Below, piece after piece: positions 27,130 through 35,301 of a stretch of DNA of 64,000 nucleotides. The stretch comes from Aeromonas simiae (GTDB lineage: Bacteria > Pseudomonadota > Gammaproteobacteria > Enterobacterales > Aeromonadaceae). Numbering within the stretch: position 1 is the first letter of the stretch; every line of letters starts with the position of its first letter. The notes under the pieces are model-generated. The model was given only the letters and a program-made list of their open reading frames with translations. It had not been told where the DNA came from and did no database searches. Location: NCBI RefSeq assembly GCF_000820125.1, contig NZ_CDBY01000036.1, forward strand, positions 78,976-142,975, written 5' to 3'. Position numbers and translations under genes: made by a program.

Positions 27130-28035
27130 ATGCAAGCACAACAAGGCATCTGCGCCGAGCCCAACCTGCACGCGCTCTATCTGATGCTCAACCGCACCGG
27201 CGATGCGACCGAGCTGGTGGCCCGTCTGGCCAAGGTGCCGACCCTGTGGGAGTCCGTTCAGGCCGATTTTTCCGATGCGCATTTCAGCGGTCTGGTGGCT
27301 ATCGGCGCCGAGGCCTGGGATTCCCTCTACCCGGCAGCGCGCCCACCCCAGCTGCGCGGTTTCATGGCCCAGTCGGCCAATGGCCAGGAGGCGCCGAGCA
27401 CGCCGTTTGATCTCTTCGTCCAACTGCGGGCTGATCGCATCGACGTGCTGCACCATGCCGGTCACCGCCTGCTGGCCCTGCTCGATGGGTTGGTGGAGAT
27501 CGCCGAGGAGCAGCGCGGTTTTCGTAACCTCGACCTGCGCGATCTGACCGGCTTTGTCGATGGCACCGAGAATCCGCAGGGCGATCATCGCCCGGAAGTG
27601 GCGCTGGTGGCCGAGGGCGAGTTCGCCGGTGGCTCCTATCTGCACGTGCAGCGCTGGGTGCACAACCTGACCGACTGGCAGCGACTGGCCCTGAAAGAGC
27701 AGGAAGACATTATCGGTCGCACCAAGGTCGACAACATCGAGTACGAATCCGAGGACAAACCGCTGACCGCCCACATCAAGCGGGTCAACCTCAAGACCCC
27801 CAAGGGGGAGTCGATGGAGATCCTGCGCCAGAGCATGCCGTGGGGCACCATGCGTGAGCAGGGGCTCTATTTCATCTCTTGCTGCCGTACCCCGATGCAC
27901 TTCAATACCATGCTGGCCAGCATGTACAAGGGCGAGGGCAGTCACTTCGATCACCTGCTGCGTTTCACCCGTGCCGTGACCGGTGCCGCCTTCTTCGCGC
28001 CGAGCATCGATTTTCTGCGCCGCGCCGGCCGCTGA
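27130..28035 (+). CDS. yfeX: Dyp-type heme peroxidase (YfeX-like)
   Basis: 301 residues. The Dyp hallmark GxxDG is present as GFVDGTENP, with the distal Asp, and His in TAHIKRVN is the likely proximal heme ligand. Length and the motifs RSMPWG/GLYFISCCRTP-like (QSMPWG, FISCC) match the cytoplasmic YfeX class B group, which uses peroxide and has been linked to heme/porphyrin handling. Position after the iron operon is suggestive but it has its own ribosome site (GAGGGAGA) and a strong terminator. No Tat signal is present. Confidence 0.88.
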   Translation: MQAQQGICAEPNLHALYLMLNRTGDATELVARLAKVPTLWESVQADFSDAHFSGLVAIGAEAWDSLYPAARPPQLRGFMAQSANGQEAPSTPFDLFVQLRADRIDVLHHAGHRLLALLDGLVEIAEEQRGFRNLDLRDLTGFVDGTENPQGDHRPEVALVAEGEFAGGSYLHVQRWVHNLTDWQRLALKEQEDIIGRTKVDNIEYESEDKPLTAHIKRVNLKTPKGESMEILRQSMPWGTMREQGLYFISCCRTPMHFNTMLASMYKGEGSHFDHLLRFTRAVTGAAFFAPSIDFLRRAGR

Positions 28036-28050
28036 GCTGACTCGGACACA

Positions 28051-28078
28051 AAAAAACCCGGCCTTGGCCGGGTTTTTT
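28051..28078. terminator. Bidirectional terminator between yfeX and argR
   Basis: A symmetrical stem (28051-28063 with 28066-28078) with six A's on one side and six T's on the other serves both convergent genes. Confidence 0.92.
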
Positions 28079-28093
28079 CATGGGGAACACACC

Positions 28094-28564
28094 TCAGGCG
28101 GTCTGCTCGAACAGCTCGAGCGCCGACATGTAGAGCTCTTCGACGTCGGTGTCGCTGGTCGGGGTGATGAAGATGGTGTCATCACCGGCAATGGTGCCGA
28201 GGATCCCCTCCGCCTTGCCGAGGGAGTCGAGCAGGCGGGCGATCAGCTGCGCGGCGCCGGGGCTGGTGTGGATCACCACCAAGGCGCCGTTGTGGTCGAT
28301 GTCCAGCACCAGGTTCTTGAGTGGGCTGGAGGTGGTCGGCACCCCCAGCTCCACCGGCAGGCAGTAGACCATCTCCATCTTGGCGTTGCGGGTACGCACC
28401 GCACCGAAGCGGCTCAGCATCCGCGATACCTTGGACTGGTTGATGTTTTCGAAACCCATTTCCTGCAAGGCGGCAACAATTTCCGCCTGGGAGCCAAACC
28501 GTTCTTCCTTGAGCAGAGCTTTGAAGGCCTTCGCCAGCTTTTCTTGCTTGTCGTTGTGTTTCAT
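28094..28564 (-). CDS. argR: Arginine repressor ArgR
   Basis: 156 residues, nearly superimposable on E. coli ArgR. The N-terminal winged helix contains [10 protein letters not shown] and [18 protein letters not shown]; the C-terminal hexamerisation/arginine-binding domain contains [18 protein letters not shown] and [10 protein letters not shown]. Arginine-bound hexamers repress arginine synthesis and uptake genes at paired ARG boxes. The frame is open 25 codons upstream, but the ATG at 28564 gives the family N-terminus. It is divergent from artPIQM, whose promoter region holds ARG-box-like palindromes, so ArgR probably controls both itself and the transporter. Confidence 0.96.
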   Translation of the reverse strand: MKHNDKQEKLAKAFKALLKEERFGSQAEIVAALQEMGFENINQSKVSRMLSRFGAVRTRNAKMEMVYCLPVELGVPTTSSPLKNLVLDIDHNGALVVIHTSPGAAQLIARLLDSLGKAEGILGTIAGDDTIFITPTSDTDVEELYMSALELFEQTA

Positions 28565-28674
28565 TTTGGTCTCGTAGATGAGGAAGTGAGGCCGCCATGG
28601 CCGGATCCGGGCGGACCGATTTGCCCGCTTATTCTGCATTCAGAGAGGCTCTGGCGCAAGAAATAGGGGTTTGT

Positions 28675-28692
28675 TTTGCATATTGATGCAAA
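28675..28692. promoter_or_regulatory. ARG-box-like palindrome in the argR-artP interval
   Basis: A perfect 18-base palindrome of the form TTTGCAT-ATTG-ATGCAAA. It has the 18-base geometry of ARG boxes (TGAAT-W4-ATTCA core), with TGCAT/ATGCA half sites. A further TTGCA half site follows at 28699, overlapping the candidate artP -35 box. Confidence 0.55.
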
Positions 28693-28698
28693 TATGGC

Positions 28699-28726
28699 TT
28701 GCATCAACCTATCTGGGGACTAAAAT
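28699..28726 (+). promoter_or_regulatory. Candidate artP promoter
   Basis: TTGCAT (28699-28704), a 16-base spacer and TAAAAT (28721-28726) sit 38 bases before the artP ATG, between two ARG-box-like sites. Confidence 0.5.
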
Positions 28727-28739
28727 CGGAAGCTAATTC

Positions 28740-28753
28740 TGAAAACTTATTCA
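28740..28753. promoter_or_regulatory. ARG-box-like site just before artP
   Basis: TGAAAACTTATTCA matches the ARG core TGAATWWWWATTCA at 12 of 14 positions, 10 bases before the artP ATG, where bound ArgR would block early transcription. Confidence 0.55.
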
Positions 28754-28763
28754 CTGATAATCT

Positions 28764-29504
28764 ATGGGTATTGAGCTTACCGGTGTCGCCAAGTCGTGGC
28801 AGGAACACACCATATTGCAGCAGGTCACGTTTCGCTCCGAGCCCGGAGAAACCCTGGTATTGCTGGGGCCGAGCGGTGCCGGAAAGAGCTCTTTGCTGCG
28901 TTTGCTGAATCTGCTCGACGTGCCGGATCAGGGAACCTTGCGCATCGGCGACAGTGCATTTTCTTTCCCGAACACCCTGCCGGCGGCAGAGTTTGCCCGC
29001 CAGAGTCAGGCACTGCGCCGCAAGGTGGGCATGGTGTTCCAGCAATACCATCTGTGGCCGCACCTGACCGTGATGGAGAACCTTATCGAGGCGCCGACCA
29101 AGGTACTTGGCATGAGTCGTGCTGACGCTATCGACAAGGGACGCTACCTGCTGACCCAGTTGCGCCTCGCTGACAAGCAGGACGTGTGGCCGGCCCGCCT
29201 CTCCGGTGGCCAGCAGCAGCGGGTGGCGATCGCCCGTGCCCTGATGATGGATCCGCAGATCCTGTTGTTTGATGAGCCGACGGCGGCCCTGGATCCTGAG
29301 ATCACCAAGGAGGTGGCCGAGATCATCCGGACCCTCGCCGGCACCGGCATCACCCAGGTGGTGGTGACCCATGAGGTGGACTTTGCCCGCCGCATCGCCA
29401 GTCAGGTCATCTATCTGGAGCGGGGGCAGATTGTGGAAATGGGCGGACGCGAGATTTTTGACGCCCCGCAAACCGAGCGCTTTGCGCAGTTCTTGAAGCA
29501 TTGA
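28764..29504 (+). CDS. artP: Arginine ABC transporter, ATP-binding protein ArtP
   Basis: 246 residues. Walker A GPSGAGKSS (35-43), Q-loop VFQQYHLWPHL, signature LSGGQQQRVAIARALMM, Walker B LLFDEPTAALDPE and THEV are all as in E. coli ArtP. It energises arginine uptake through ArtQ-ArtM. The order artP-artI-artQ-artM matches E. coli. The start has little Shine-Dalgarno sequence, but no better start exists and the N-terminus aligns with the family. Confidence 0.95.
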   Translation: MGIELTGVAKSWQEHTILQQVTFRSEPGETLVLLGPSGAGKSSLLRLLNLLDVPDQGTLRIGDSAFSFPNTLPAAEFARQSQALRRKVGMVFQQYHLWPHLTVMENLIEAPTKVLGMSRADAIDKGRYLLTQLRLADKQDVWPARLSGGQQQRVAIARALMMDPQILLFDEPTAALDPEITKEVAEIIRTLAGTGITQVVVTHEVDFARRIASQVIYLERGQIVEMGGREIFDAPQTERFAQFLKH

Positions 29505-29518
29505 TAAGGAAAGTTGTC

Positions 29519-30256
29519 ATGAAAAAAGCCGTACTGCTGTTGGCTGCCGTGGGAATGCTGGCAGGTCAGGCCGTTGCCAAGGAAGTGAAGTTCGCGACCG
29601 AAGCCACCTACCCGCCGTTCGAGTACATCGACGACAAGAACGAGTTCCAAGGTTTCGACATCGAGCTGGCCCGCGCCATCTGCGCCGAGGCCAAGCTGGA
29701 GTGCTCCTTCCACAACCAGGCCTTCGACAGCCTGATCCCGAGCCTCAAGTTCCGTCGTTATGACGTGGCCATCGCCGCCATGGACATCACGCCGGAGCGC
29801 GCTGCCCAGGTCGACTTCTCCGATATCTATTACGAGAACTCCGCCGTGTTCGTGAGCAAGAAGGGCGCCTTCAAGAGCCCGGAGGCCCTGACCCAGAGGA
29901 CTGTGGGTGTGCAAAACGGCACCTCCCACCAGACCTATGTGCAGGACAACTGGACCAGCAAGGGGGTGCTGAGCGTGCCTTACGCCAGCTACCAGAACGC
30001 CTTCCTCGACATGCTTAACGGCCGTATCGATGCCGTCTTTGCCGACACCGCCGTGGCCGCCGAGTGGCTCAAGAAGCAGCCCGAGTACGCCATGCTGGGC
30101 GACAAGGTGACCGACACCAAGTACTTCGGTACCGGTTTTGGTATGGCGGTAGCCAAGGGTAACGGCGAGCTGCTCGGCCAGCTCAACGCGGGTCTGAAGG
30201 CGGTCAAGGCCAACGGCACCTACCAGAAGATCTACGACAAGTACTTCAGCCACTAA
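29519..30256 (+). CDS. artI: Arginine-binding periplasmic protein
   Basis: 245 residues with a signal peptide (MKKAVLLLAAVGMLAGQAVA). The mature part starts KEVKFATEATYPPFEYID and contains GFDIELARAIC and the RRYDVAIAAMDITPER segment, typical of the family 3 amino-acid binding proteins ArtI/ArtJ. It captures arginine in the periplasm. AAGGAAAG lies 8 bases before the ATG, 14 bases after artP. Whether it corresponds to ArtI or ArtJ of E. coli cannot be settled by eye; only one copy is present. Confidence 0.9.
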   Translation: MKKAVLLLAAVGMLAGQAVAKEVKFATEATYPPFEYIDDKNEFQGFDIELARAICAEAKLECSFHNQAFDSLIPSLKFRRYDVAIAAMDITPERAAQVDFSDIYYENSAVFVSKKGAFKSPEALTQRTVGVQNGTSHQTYVQDNWTSKGVLSVPYASYQNAFLDMLNGRIDAVFADTAVAAEWLKKQPEYAMLGDKVTDTKYFGTGFGMAVAKGNGELLGQLNAGLKAVKANGTYQKIYDKYFSH

Positions 30257-30259
30257 TCC

Positions 30260-30910
30260 ATGCTGCAACTGTTGTTACAGGCCACCCTCATGACCCTGGG
30301 TCTGGGGCTGGCCTCTTTAATCGGTGGCCTGCTGCTGGCCATACTGCTGAGCGCCGCCGAGCTATCGGGTAAGCGCCTGCTGGTCTGGCCGGTGGCGCTG
30401 TTCACCTCGCTGATCCGCGGTCTGCCCGAGATCCTGGTGGTGCTCTTCATCTATTTCGGCTCGACCCAGCTGCTGTTTCTCATCACCGGTGATTATGTGG
30501 AGTTCAGCCCGTTCGCCTGCGGCGTGCTGGCGCTCTCGCTGCTGTTTGCCAGCTACGCCAGCCAGACCCTGCGCGGTGCCCTCAATGCGGTGCCGATGGG
30601 GCAGCGTCAGGCGGCATGGGCACTCGGCTTGGGACGAACCCGTACTTTCCTGCGTATCGTCTTGCCCCAGGCATGGCGCCATGCCCTGCCGGGTCTTGGC
30701 AACCAGTGGCTGGTGCTGCTCAAGGATACGGCGCTGATCTCCCTCATCGGGGTCAATGATCTGATGCGTCAGGCCCAGCTCGCGTCGGCCAGCACCTACG
30801 AGCCCTTTACTTGGTACGCCACGGCGGCCCTCATCTATCTGGTCATCTCCCTGTGCAGCGAGTGGCTGCTGGGGCGGGCCACCCGCTATACCCGCCGCTA
30901 CGGAGGCTAG
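30260..30910 (+). CDS. artQ: Arginine ABC transporter permease ArtQ
   Basis: 216-residue inner-membrane permease of the HisMQ type with about five membrane helices. The family signature is seen in FTSLIRGLPEILVVLFIYFG and the EAA-like loop (NAVPMGQRQAAWALGLGRT, then LPQAWRHALPGLGNQWLVLLKDTAL, in pieces). It forms the transmembrane heterodimer with ArtM. Starts 3 bases after artI. Confidence 0.92.
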   Translation: MLQLLLQATLMTLGLGLASLIGGLLLAILLSAAELSGKRLLVWPVALFTSLIRGLPEILVVLFIYFGSTQLLFLITGDYVEFSPFACGVLALSLLFASYASQTLRGALNAVPMGQRQAAWALGLGRTRTFLRIVLPQAWRHALPGLGNQWLVLLKDTALISLIGVNDLMRQAQLASASTYEPFTWYATAALIYLVISLCSEWLLGRATRYTRRYGG

Positions 30911-30912
30911 TC

Positions 30913-31575
30913 ATGCTCGGTTATCTCATCACCCTGCTTGAGGGCATGACCACCACCCTCGGCCTGAGCGCGGCCAGCCTGCTGGTTGGCCTGACCCTGG
31001 CCCTGCTGATGACCTGGGCGCTGGAGCGCCGGGTCGTGCTGTTAACTCAGGTGGTACAGCTGTGGATCCTGCTCTTCACCGGCACTCCGCTGCTGGTGCA
31101 GATCTTCCTCATCTATTACGGTCCCGGGCAGTTTGTCTGGATCAAGGAGAGCTGGCTCTGGGAGTGGCTCAAGCAGCCTTGGTTCTGCGCCATGCTGGCC
31201 CTGGCGTTTAACACCGCCGCCTACTCGACCCGCCTGTTCAAGGGGGCGCTCGACGCCATTTCGGCCGGTGAGGTCGAGGCGTGCCGCGCACTCGGGATGA
31301 GTGCCGGGCAAACCCTCTGGATGAAGGTGCGCCATGCGGCGCGGCGACTGGTGCCGGCCTACTCCAACGAGGTGATCCTGGTGATCAAGGGGAGCTCGCT
31401 CGCCAGCACCATCACCATCATGGATATCATGGGGCTGGCCCAGCGCCTCAATGCCCAGACCTATGACACCCTGGCGGTGTTCGGGGTTGCGGGTGCCCTC
31501 TATCTGGGTATGAACGGTTTGTTAACACTGCTGTTCCGCTGGTGCGAAAAACGGGCGCTCCGTTTCCAGTCGTAA
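30913..31575 (+). CDS. artM: Arginine ABC transporter permease ArtM
   Basis: 220-residue HisMQ-type permease, about five membrane helices. Contains LFTGTPLLVQIFLIYYGPGQ, NTAAYSTRLFKGALDAI and the EAA loop GEVEACRALGMSAGQTLW, all as in E. coli ArtM. It partners ArtQ. Starts 2 bases after artQ, so coupling is likely. No clear hairpin terminator follows in 31576-31783, which holds A-rich runs and the mdh leader. Confidence 0.92.
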   Translation: MLGYLITLLEGMTTTLGLSAASLLVGLTLALLMTWALERRVVLLTQVVQLWILLFTGTPLLVQIFLIYYGPGQFVWIKESWLWEWLKQPWFCAMLALAFNTAAYSTRLFKGALDAISAGEVEACRALGMSAGQTLWMKVRHAARRLVPAYSNEVILVIKGSSLASTITIMDIMGLAQRLNAQTYDTLAVFGVAGALYLGMNGLLTLLFRWCEKRALRFQS

Positions 31576-31783
31576 ACGCTCAAACGAGCATAAAAACGAA
31601 AAAAAAACGTGTTTCATATCCACTTTTGGGTAATTGAGACCGATAAAATGGCGCGCATGTACGGCGGCTCACAGAACCCGAAGTTGTCCCTGTTATCAGA
31701 TTGTTTTTTCTGGGGTGATCCAGTAAGGTGAGGCGCACAAGAACATAATGCCTTCCAACCTACGCTTAAACAGGGAGTTGATC

Positions 31784-32719
31784 ATGAAAGTTGCCGTTCT
31801 GGGTGCCGCTGGTGGTATCGGCCAGGCCCTTGCTCTGCTACTGAAGAACCGTCTGCCGGCTGGCGCCGAACTGAGCCTGTACGATATCGCGCCTGTCACC
31901 CCGGGGGTTGCCGTGGATCTCAGCCACATCCCGACCGACGTCAAGGTGAAGGGGTTCAGCGGTGAAGATCCCACTCCGGCCCTGGTAGGCGCCGATGTGG
32001 TGCTGATCTCCGCCGGTGTGGCCCGCAAGCCCGGCATGGATCGCTCCGACCTGTTTAACATCAACGCCGGTATCGTGCGCAACCTCATCGAAAAGTGCGC
32101 AGCCACCTGCCCGAAGGCCCTGATCGGCATCATCACCAACCCGGTTAACACCACGGTGGCCATCGCGGCCGAAGTGCTCAAGAAAGCCGGTGTCTATGAC
32201 AAGCATCGCCTGTTCGGTATCACCACGCTGGATGTGATCCGTGCCGAGACCTTTGTTGCCGAGGCCAAGGGGCTGAACGTCGATAACGTTCGCGTCAATG
32301 TCATCGGTGGCCACAGTGGCACCACCATACTGCCGCTGCTCTCCCAGGTGGAAGGGGCCTCCTTCACCGAGGAAGAGGTCGCCGCCATGACCAAGCGCAT
32401 CCAGAACGCTGGTACCGAAGTGGTGGAAGCCAAGGCCGGTGGCGGCTCTGCGACCCTCTCTATGGGTCAGGCGGCCTGCCGCTTCGGCCTGTCGCTGATC
32501 AAGGGTCTGCAAGGCGAGGCCAATGTGATCGAGTGCGCTTATGTGGAAGGCAACGGCGAGCACGCCACCTTCTTCGCCCAGCCGGTACATCTTGGCAAGA
32601 ACGGCATCGAGGCTGTGCTGGATTACGGCAAGCTGAGCGCCTTCGAACAGCAGGCCATGGCGAGCATGCTGGATACCCTCAAGGCTGATATCCAGCTCGG
32701 TATCGACTTCGTCAAGTAA
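31784..32719 (+). CDS. mdh: Malate dehydrogenase
   Basis: 311 residues; NAD-dependent malate/oxaloacetate interconversion in the TCA cycle. The glycine-rich NAD loop GAAGGIGQ is at residues 7-14. Substrate arginines are in [13 protein letters not shown]. The catalytic His is in [12 protein letters not shown]. Length and sequence match E. coli Mdh (312). CAGGGAG precedes the ATG at 31784. In E. coli argR and mdh are adjacent divergent genes; here artPIQM lies between them. It is followed by a strong terminator. Confidence 0.97.
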   Translation: MKVAVLGAAGGIGQALALLLKNRLPAGAELSLYDIAPVTPGVAVDLSHIPTDVKVKGFSGEDPTPALVGADVVLISAGVARKPGMDRSDLFNINAGIVRNLIEKCAATCPKALIGIITNPVNTTVAIAAEVLKKAGVYDKHRLFGITTLDVIRAETFVAEAKGLNVDNVRVNVIGGHSGTTILPLLSQVEGASFTEEEVAAMTKRIQNAGTEVVEAKAGGGSATLSMGQAACRFGLSLIKGLQGEANVIECAYVEGNGEHATFFAQPVHLGKNGIEAVLDYGKLSAFEQQAMASMLDTLKADIQLGIDFVK

Positions 32720-32734
32720 GTCACGGTCATGCGA

Positions 32735-32760
32735 AAAAGGGGAGCTTCGGCTCCCCTTTT
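32735..32760 (+). terminator. Terminator after mdh
   Basis: An 11-base perfect stem (32735-32745 with 32750-32760) closed by a TTCG tetraloop; the 3' arm ends in TTTT. Confidence 0.9.
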
Positions 32761-32823
32761 GCATTGTTCCGGCTTCAAGCCTGACGCCGGGCGGCCGATA
32801 AACGGGGATAGCAGGAGGGTTGT

Positions 32824-33477
32824 ATGAAGAGAAAGCTCTGGATATCCCTGTGGGGCATGCTCTCGCTGGCACAGGCCGCCGAAGAGATACCGGTGGCGCG
32901 GCCCCCGCAGCCGGCGGTCGACCCGTCGCTCCAGGTGGTGCAGATCTACCGGCAGGATGATCTGCTCGACTGGATTGAGCAGGGCAAGCACCTGGCCAGG
33001 GTGAAGGCGGACAAGTGTCAGCTGACTCAGGATATCGAGGCGCGCGCCGAGGTGATGAAACTGCCCGCCTATCAGTTCCTGTGGGGCGACATGCTGGCAT
33101 GGGGCGTTTGTACCCAACGCAATGCCGAACTCGGTGTGCAGTACATGTGGGATGCCGCCGATCAGGGGCTGGCTCCCGCCCTCGAGCAACTGGGGCGCTA
33201 CTACTGGAAAGGCACTCTGGTGCAGAAAGATTTGCAGCGCGCCGAGGTGCTGCTGCGTGAGGCGGCGGGGGCCGGGTTTCTCAAGGCCCAGCTGGAGTGG
33301 GTCGAGTTTTTGCTGGCAGGTCATGGCAGCCCGCTTGATTATGAGGATGCCTATCGTTGGCTGCACAATGCGGTGATCGGCGATCAGGCGCTGCATCGCC
33401 AGGCCAGTACCCTGCTGGCCAGGTTGGAGGGGCGGATGCCGGCCAACGTGGTGCAGAAGGCAGAAGCGATACGTTGA
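32824..33477 (+). CDS. motX: Sodium-type polar flagellar motor protein MotX
   Basis: 217 residues with a signal peptide (cleavage after SLAQA). Contains VKADKCQLTQDIEARA, PAYQFLWGDMLAWGVC, AADQGLAPALEQLGRYY, then LREAAGAGFLKAQLEWVEFLL and SPLDYEDAYRWL. This is the Sel1-repeat layout of Vibrio MotX, including the paired cysteines. MotX and MotY form the T-ring in the periplasm and anchor the PomAB stators of the sodium-driven polar flagellum. It is a stand-alone gene: the TTGTATG start has GCAGGAGG upstream and a terminator follows. No other flagellar genes are in the window. Confidence 0.88.
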   Translation: MKRKLWISLWGMLSLAQAAEEIPVARPPQPAVDPSLQVVQIYRQDDLLDWIEQGKHLARVKADKCQLTQDIEARAEVMKLPAYQFLWGDMLAWGVCTQRNAELGVQYMWDAADQGLAPALEQLGRYYWKGTLVQKDLQRAEVLLREAAGAGFLKAQLEWVEFLLAGHGSPLDYEDAYRWLHNAVIGDQALHRQASTLLARLEGRMPANVVQKAEAIR

Positions 33478-33484
33478 TAGGAAA

Positions 33485-33517
33485 GGGGGAGTGCCGTGGC
33501 ACTCCCCCTGCTCTTTT
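33485..33517 (+). terminator. Terminator after motX
   Basis: An 11-base perfect stem (33485-33495 with 33498-33508), 2-base loop, then TGCTCTTTT. Reaches the end of the convergent hmp gene. Confidence 0.85.
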
Positions 33518-34703
33518 ACAGCTCCTGATGGGGGCCGAAGCATTCGTAGTGGATACGCTCACCCGGTACACCGCGCGCCACGAGCTGGCTCTTGATGGCT
33601 CGCATGAAACCGGTGGGGCCGCAGAAGTAGTAGTGGGCGCCGGCCGGCAACAAGGCGTTGACCTGCTCGAGATCCAGGGTGCCGTGAAAGTCGAAACGGC
33701 CGGCATCCTCGGCGCGCGGGGTGCGATACCAGGTGCGCGCCGCGAGTCGTGGGTGGGTGGCGCTCTGGCTGGCCACCTCCTCTGCGAAGGCATGCACGCC
33801 GCCGTGCTCGCAGGCGTGCAACCAACGGATCTCAGCCTGGTGTTCACCGGCCAGCAGTTGATTGAGCATCGCCAACATGGGGGTGAGGCCGACCCCGGCC
33901 GAGAGCAGCACCACAGGGGTCTGTGCATCGGCGGTTAGGGTGAAATCCCCGGCCGGCGGCATCACGGCCAGCTCGTCGCCCGGCTGGATCTGGTCGTGCA
34001 GCAGGTTGGAAACCTGGCCATTGGTTTCACGCTTGACGCTGATGCGGTAGCTGTGGCCGTTGGGGGCATCGGAGAGGGAGTACTGGCGGATCTCGGTGTT
34101 GGCGAGGCAGGGATGGGTCAGCTGCAAGCTCAGGTACTGGCCCGGCATGAAGTCGATGACCGGCTGGCCATCCTTGGGCTCCAGAACAAAGCTGGTGATG
34201 AGTTCGGACTCGGCCCGCTTCTCGCGCACGATGAAGGCTCGGGTGCCACGCCAGCCCCCTTTGGCTTCGGCGCGCTCGGTATAGAGCTGCTCCTCGCGGC
34301 CGATGAAGACCGAGGCCAGCAGGCCATAGGCCTGTTCCCAGGCATACAGGATCTCGTCGCTCACCGCGTCACCGCCCACTTCTTTGAGCGTGGCTAAGAG
34401 ATGGCTACCCACTATGTGATATTGTTCCGGCTGGATCATGAAACCGGTATGCTTGTGCGCGATGCGCTCGACCGCGCCGGTGAGGGCGCCCAGGTTGTCG
34501 ATGTTGCGGGCATAGGCCGCCACGGCGTTGAACAGGGCCACCGGCTGGCCACCGCTGTGCTGGTGCGCCAGGTTGAACACATCCTTCAGCTCGGGGTTGT
34601 GGTGGAACATGCGCTGGTAGAAGTGCTGGGTCAGCGCTGGCCCGGCAGACTCCAGCAGAGGGATGGTGCTCTTGATGGTTGCAATGATCTGTGGATCCAG
34701 CAT
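33516..34703 (-). CDS. hmp: Flavohemoglobin, nitric oxide dioxygenase
   Basis: 395 residues that turn NO plus O2 into nitrate, using NADPH and FAD. An N-terminal globin domain (about 1-140; proximal His in IAHKHTGF) is followed by a FAD-binding domain (EIRQYSLSDAPNG, the RxYS motif) and an NAD(P)H domain (LLSAGVGLTPM). The C-terminus YECFGPHQEL is typical of Hmp. Two ATG codons are adjacent (34706 and 34703); the second is spaced better from GGAG and matches E. coli MLDAQ. It is divergent from nsrR, the NO-sensing repressor that usually controls it. Confidence 0.96.
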   Translation of the reverse strand: MLDPQIIATIKSTIPLLESAGPALTQHFYQRMFHHNPELKDVFNLAHQHSGGQPVALFNAVAAYARNIDNLGALTGAVERIAHKHTGFMIQPEQYHIVGSHLLATLKEVGGDAVSDEILYAWEQAYGLLASVFIGREEQLYTERAEAKGGWRGTRAFIVREKRAESELITSFVLEPKDGQPVIDFMPGQYLSLQLTHPCLANTEIRQYSLSDAPNGHSYRISVKRETNGQVSNLLHDQIQPGDELAVMPPAGDFTLTADAQTPVVLLSAGVGLTPMLAMLNQLLAGEHQAEIRWLHACEHGGVHAFAEEVASQSATHPRLAARTWYRTPRAEDAGRFDFHGTLDLEQVNALLPAGAHYYFCGPTGFMRAIKSQLVARGVPGERIHYECFGPHQEL

Positions 34704-34732
34704 CATGATCTCCGTTTAATTGAACATGTAAA

Positions 34733-34754
34733 ATGCCATTTAATGAAGTGGCAT
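34733..34754. promoter_or_regulatory. Palindrome in the hmp-nsrR interval, possible NsrR site
   Basis: ATGCCA and TGGCAT flank 10 AT-rich bases. The element only loosely resembles the NsrR consensus (AAGATGYATTT inverted repeat), but the position between divergent hmp and nsrR is where such a site is expected. Confidence 0.35.
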
Positions 34755-34782
34755 CCTAGATGTTTATTTGATTTGGATCAAT

Positions 34783-34800
34783 ACGCATGGTGCCATGCGT
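34783..34800. promoter_or_regulatory. Perfect palindrome in the nsrR leader
   Basis: ACGCATGG and CCATGCGT, 8 bases each with a 2-base centre, end 12 bases before the nsrR ATG. It could be an operator or an mRNA hairpin covering the translation start region. The ATG inside it (34787) opens a 9-codon frame whose stop overlaps the nsrR start. Confidence 0.45.
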
Positions 34801-34812
34801 GCGGACACATAT

Positions 34813-35277
34813 ATGAGACTGACCAGCTATACCGATTTTGGATTGAGGGCTCTGCTCTATCTGGCCACCCTGCCGGAGGGAGAGTTGTCCAGTGTGGCCA
34901 AGGTCTCGGCCCTTTACGGCGTTTCCCGCAACCACATGGTCAAGGTGATCAACCAGCTGGTGAAGCTGGGCTATCTGGGTTCCCAACGGGGTAAGAACGG
35001 GGGGATCTGGCTGGCGGTCAAACCGGCCGAGGTGAACATTGGGGCGGTGATCCGCGAGCTGGAGGGGAACCTGGACGGCATCGACTGCGGCTCACCGGCC
35101 TGCCACATCGTCTCGGTCTGTCTGCTGAAAAATGCGCTGAAGGAGGCGATGAACGCCTTCCTGGGCGTGATGGATGGTTACTCGCTGGAAGCGCTGCTGG
35201 CCAACAAGGCCGAGCTGCAACAGGTGTTCGGGGAGCTCATTCCCACCCTGATGGTGGAAGAGGAGCCGCTCGAATAA
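34813..35277 (+). CDS. nsrR: Nitric-oxide-sensing repressor NsrR (Rrf2 family)
   Basis: 154 residues. The N-terminus MRLTSYTDFGLRALLYLATLPEG and helix SRNHMVKVINQL match E. coli NsrR. The three iron-sulfur cysteines occur as C-x4-C-x5-C (DCGSPACHIVSVC), the NsrR spacing. The [Fe-S] cluster is damaged by NO, releasing repression of hmp and other NO-defence genes. The frame is open upstream (TTG at 34768), but the ATG at 34813 fits the family. There is little Shine-Dalgarno sequence there. Confidence 0.93.
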   Translation: MRLTSYTDFGLRALLYLATLPEGELSSVAKVSALYGVSRNHMVKVINQLVKLGYLGSQRGKNGGIWLAVKPAEVNIGAVIRELEGNLDGIDCGSPACHIVSVCLLKNALKEAMNAFLGVMDGYSLEALLANKAELQQVFGELIPTLMVEEEPLE

Positions 35278-35301
35278 CGAGCGGCCCCCCTGAGCGCGGC
35301 G

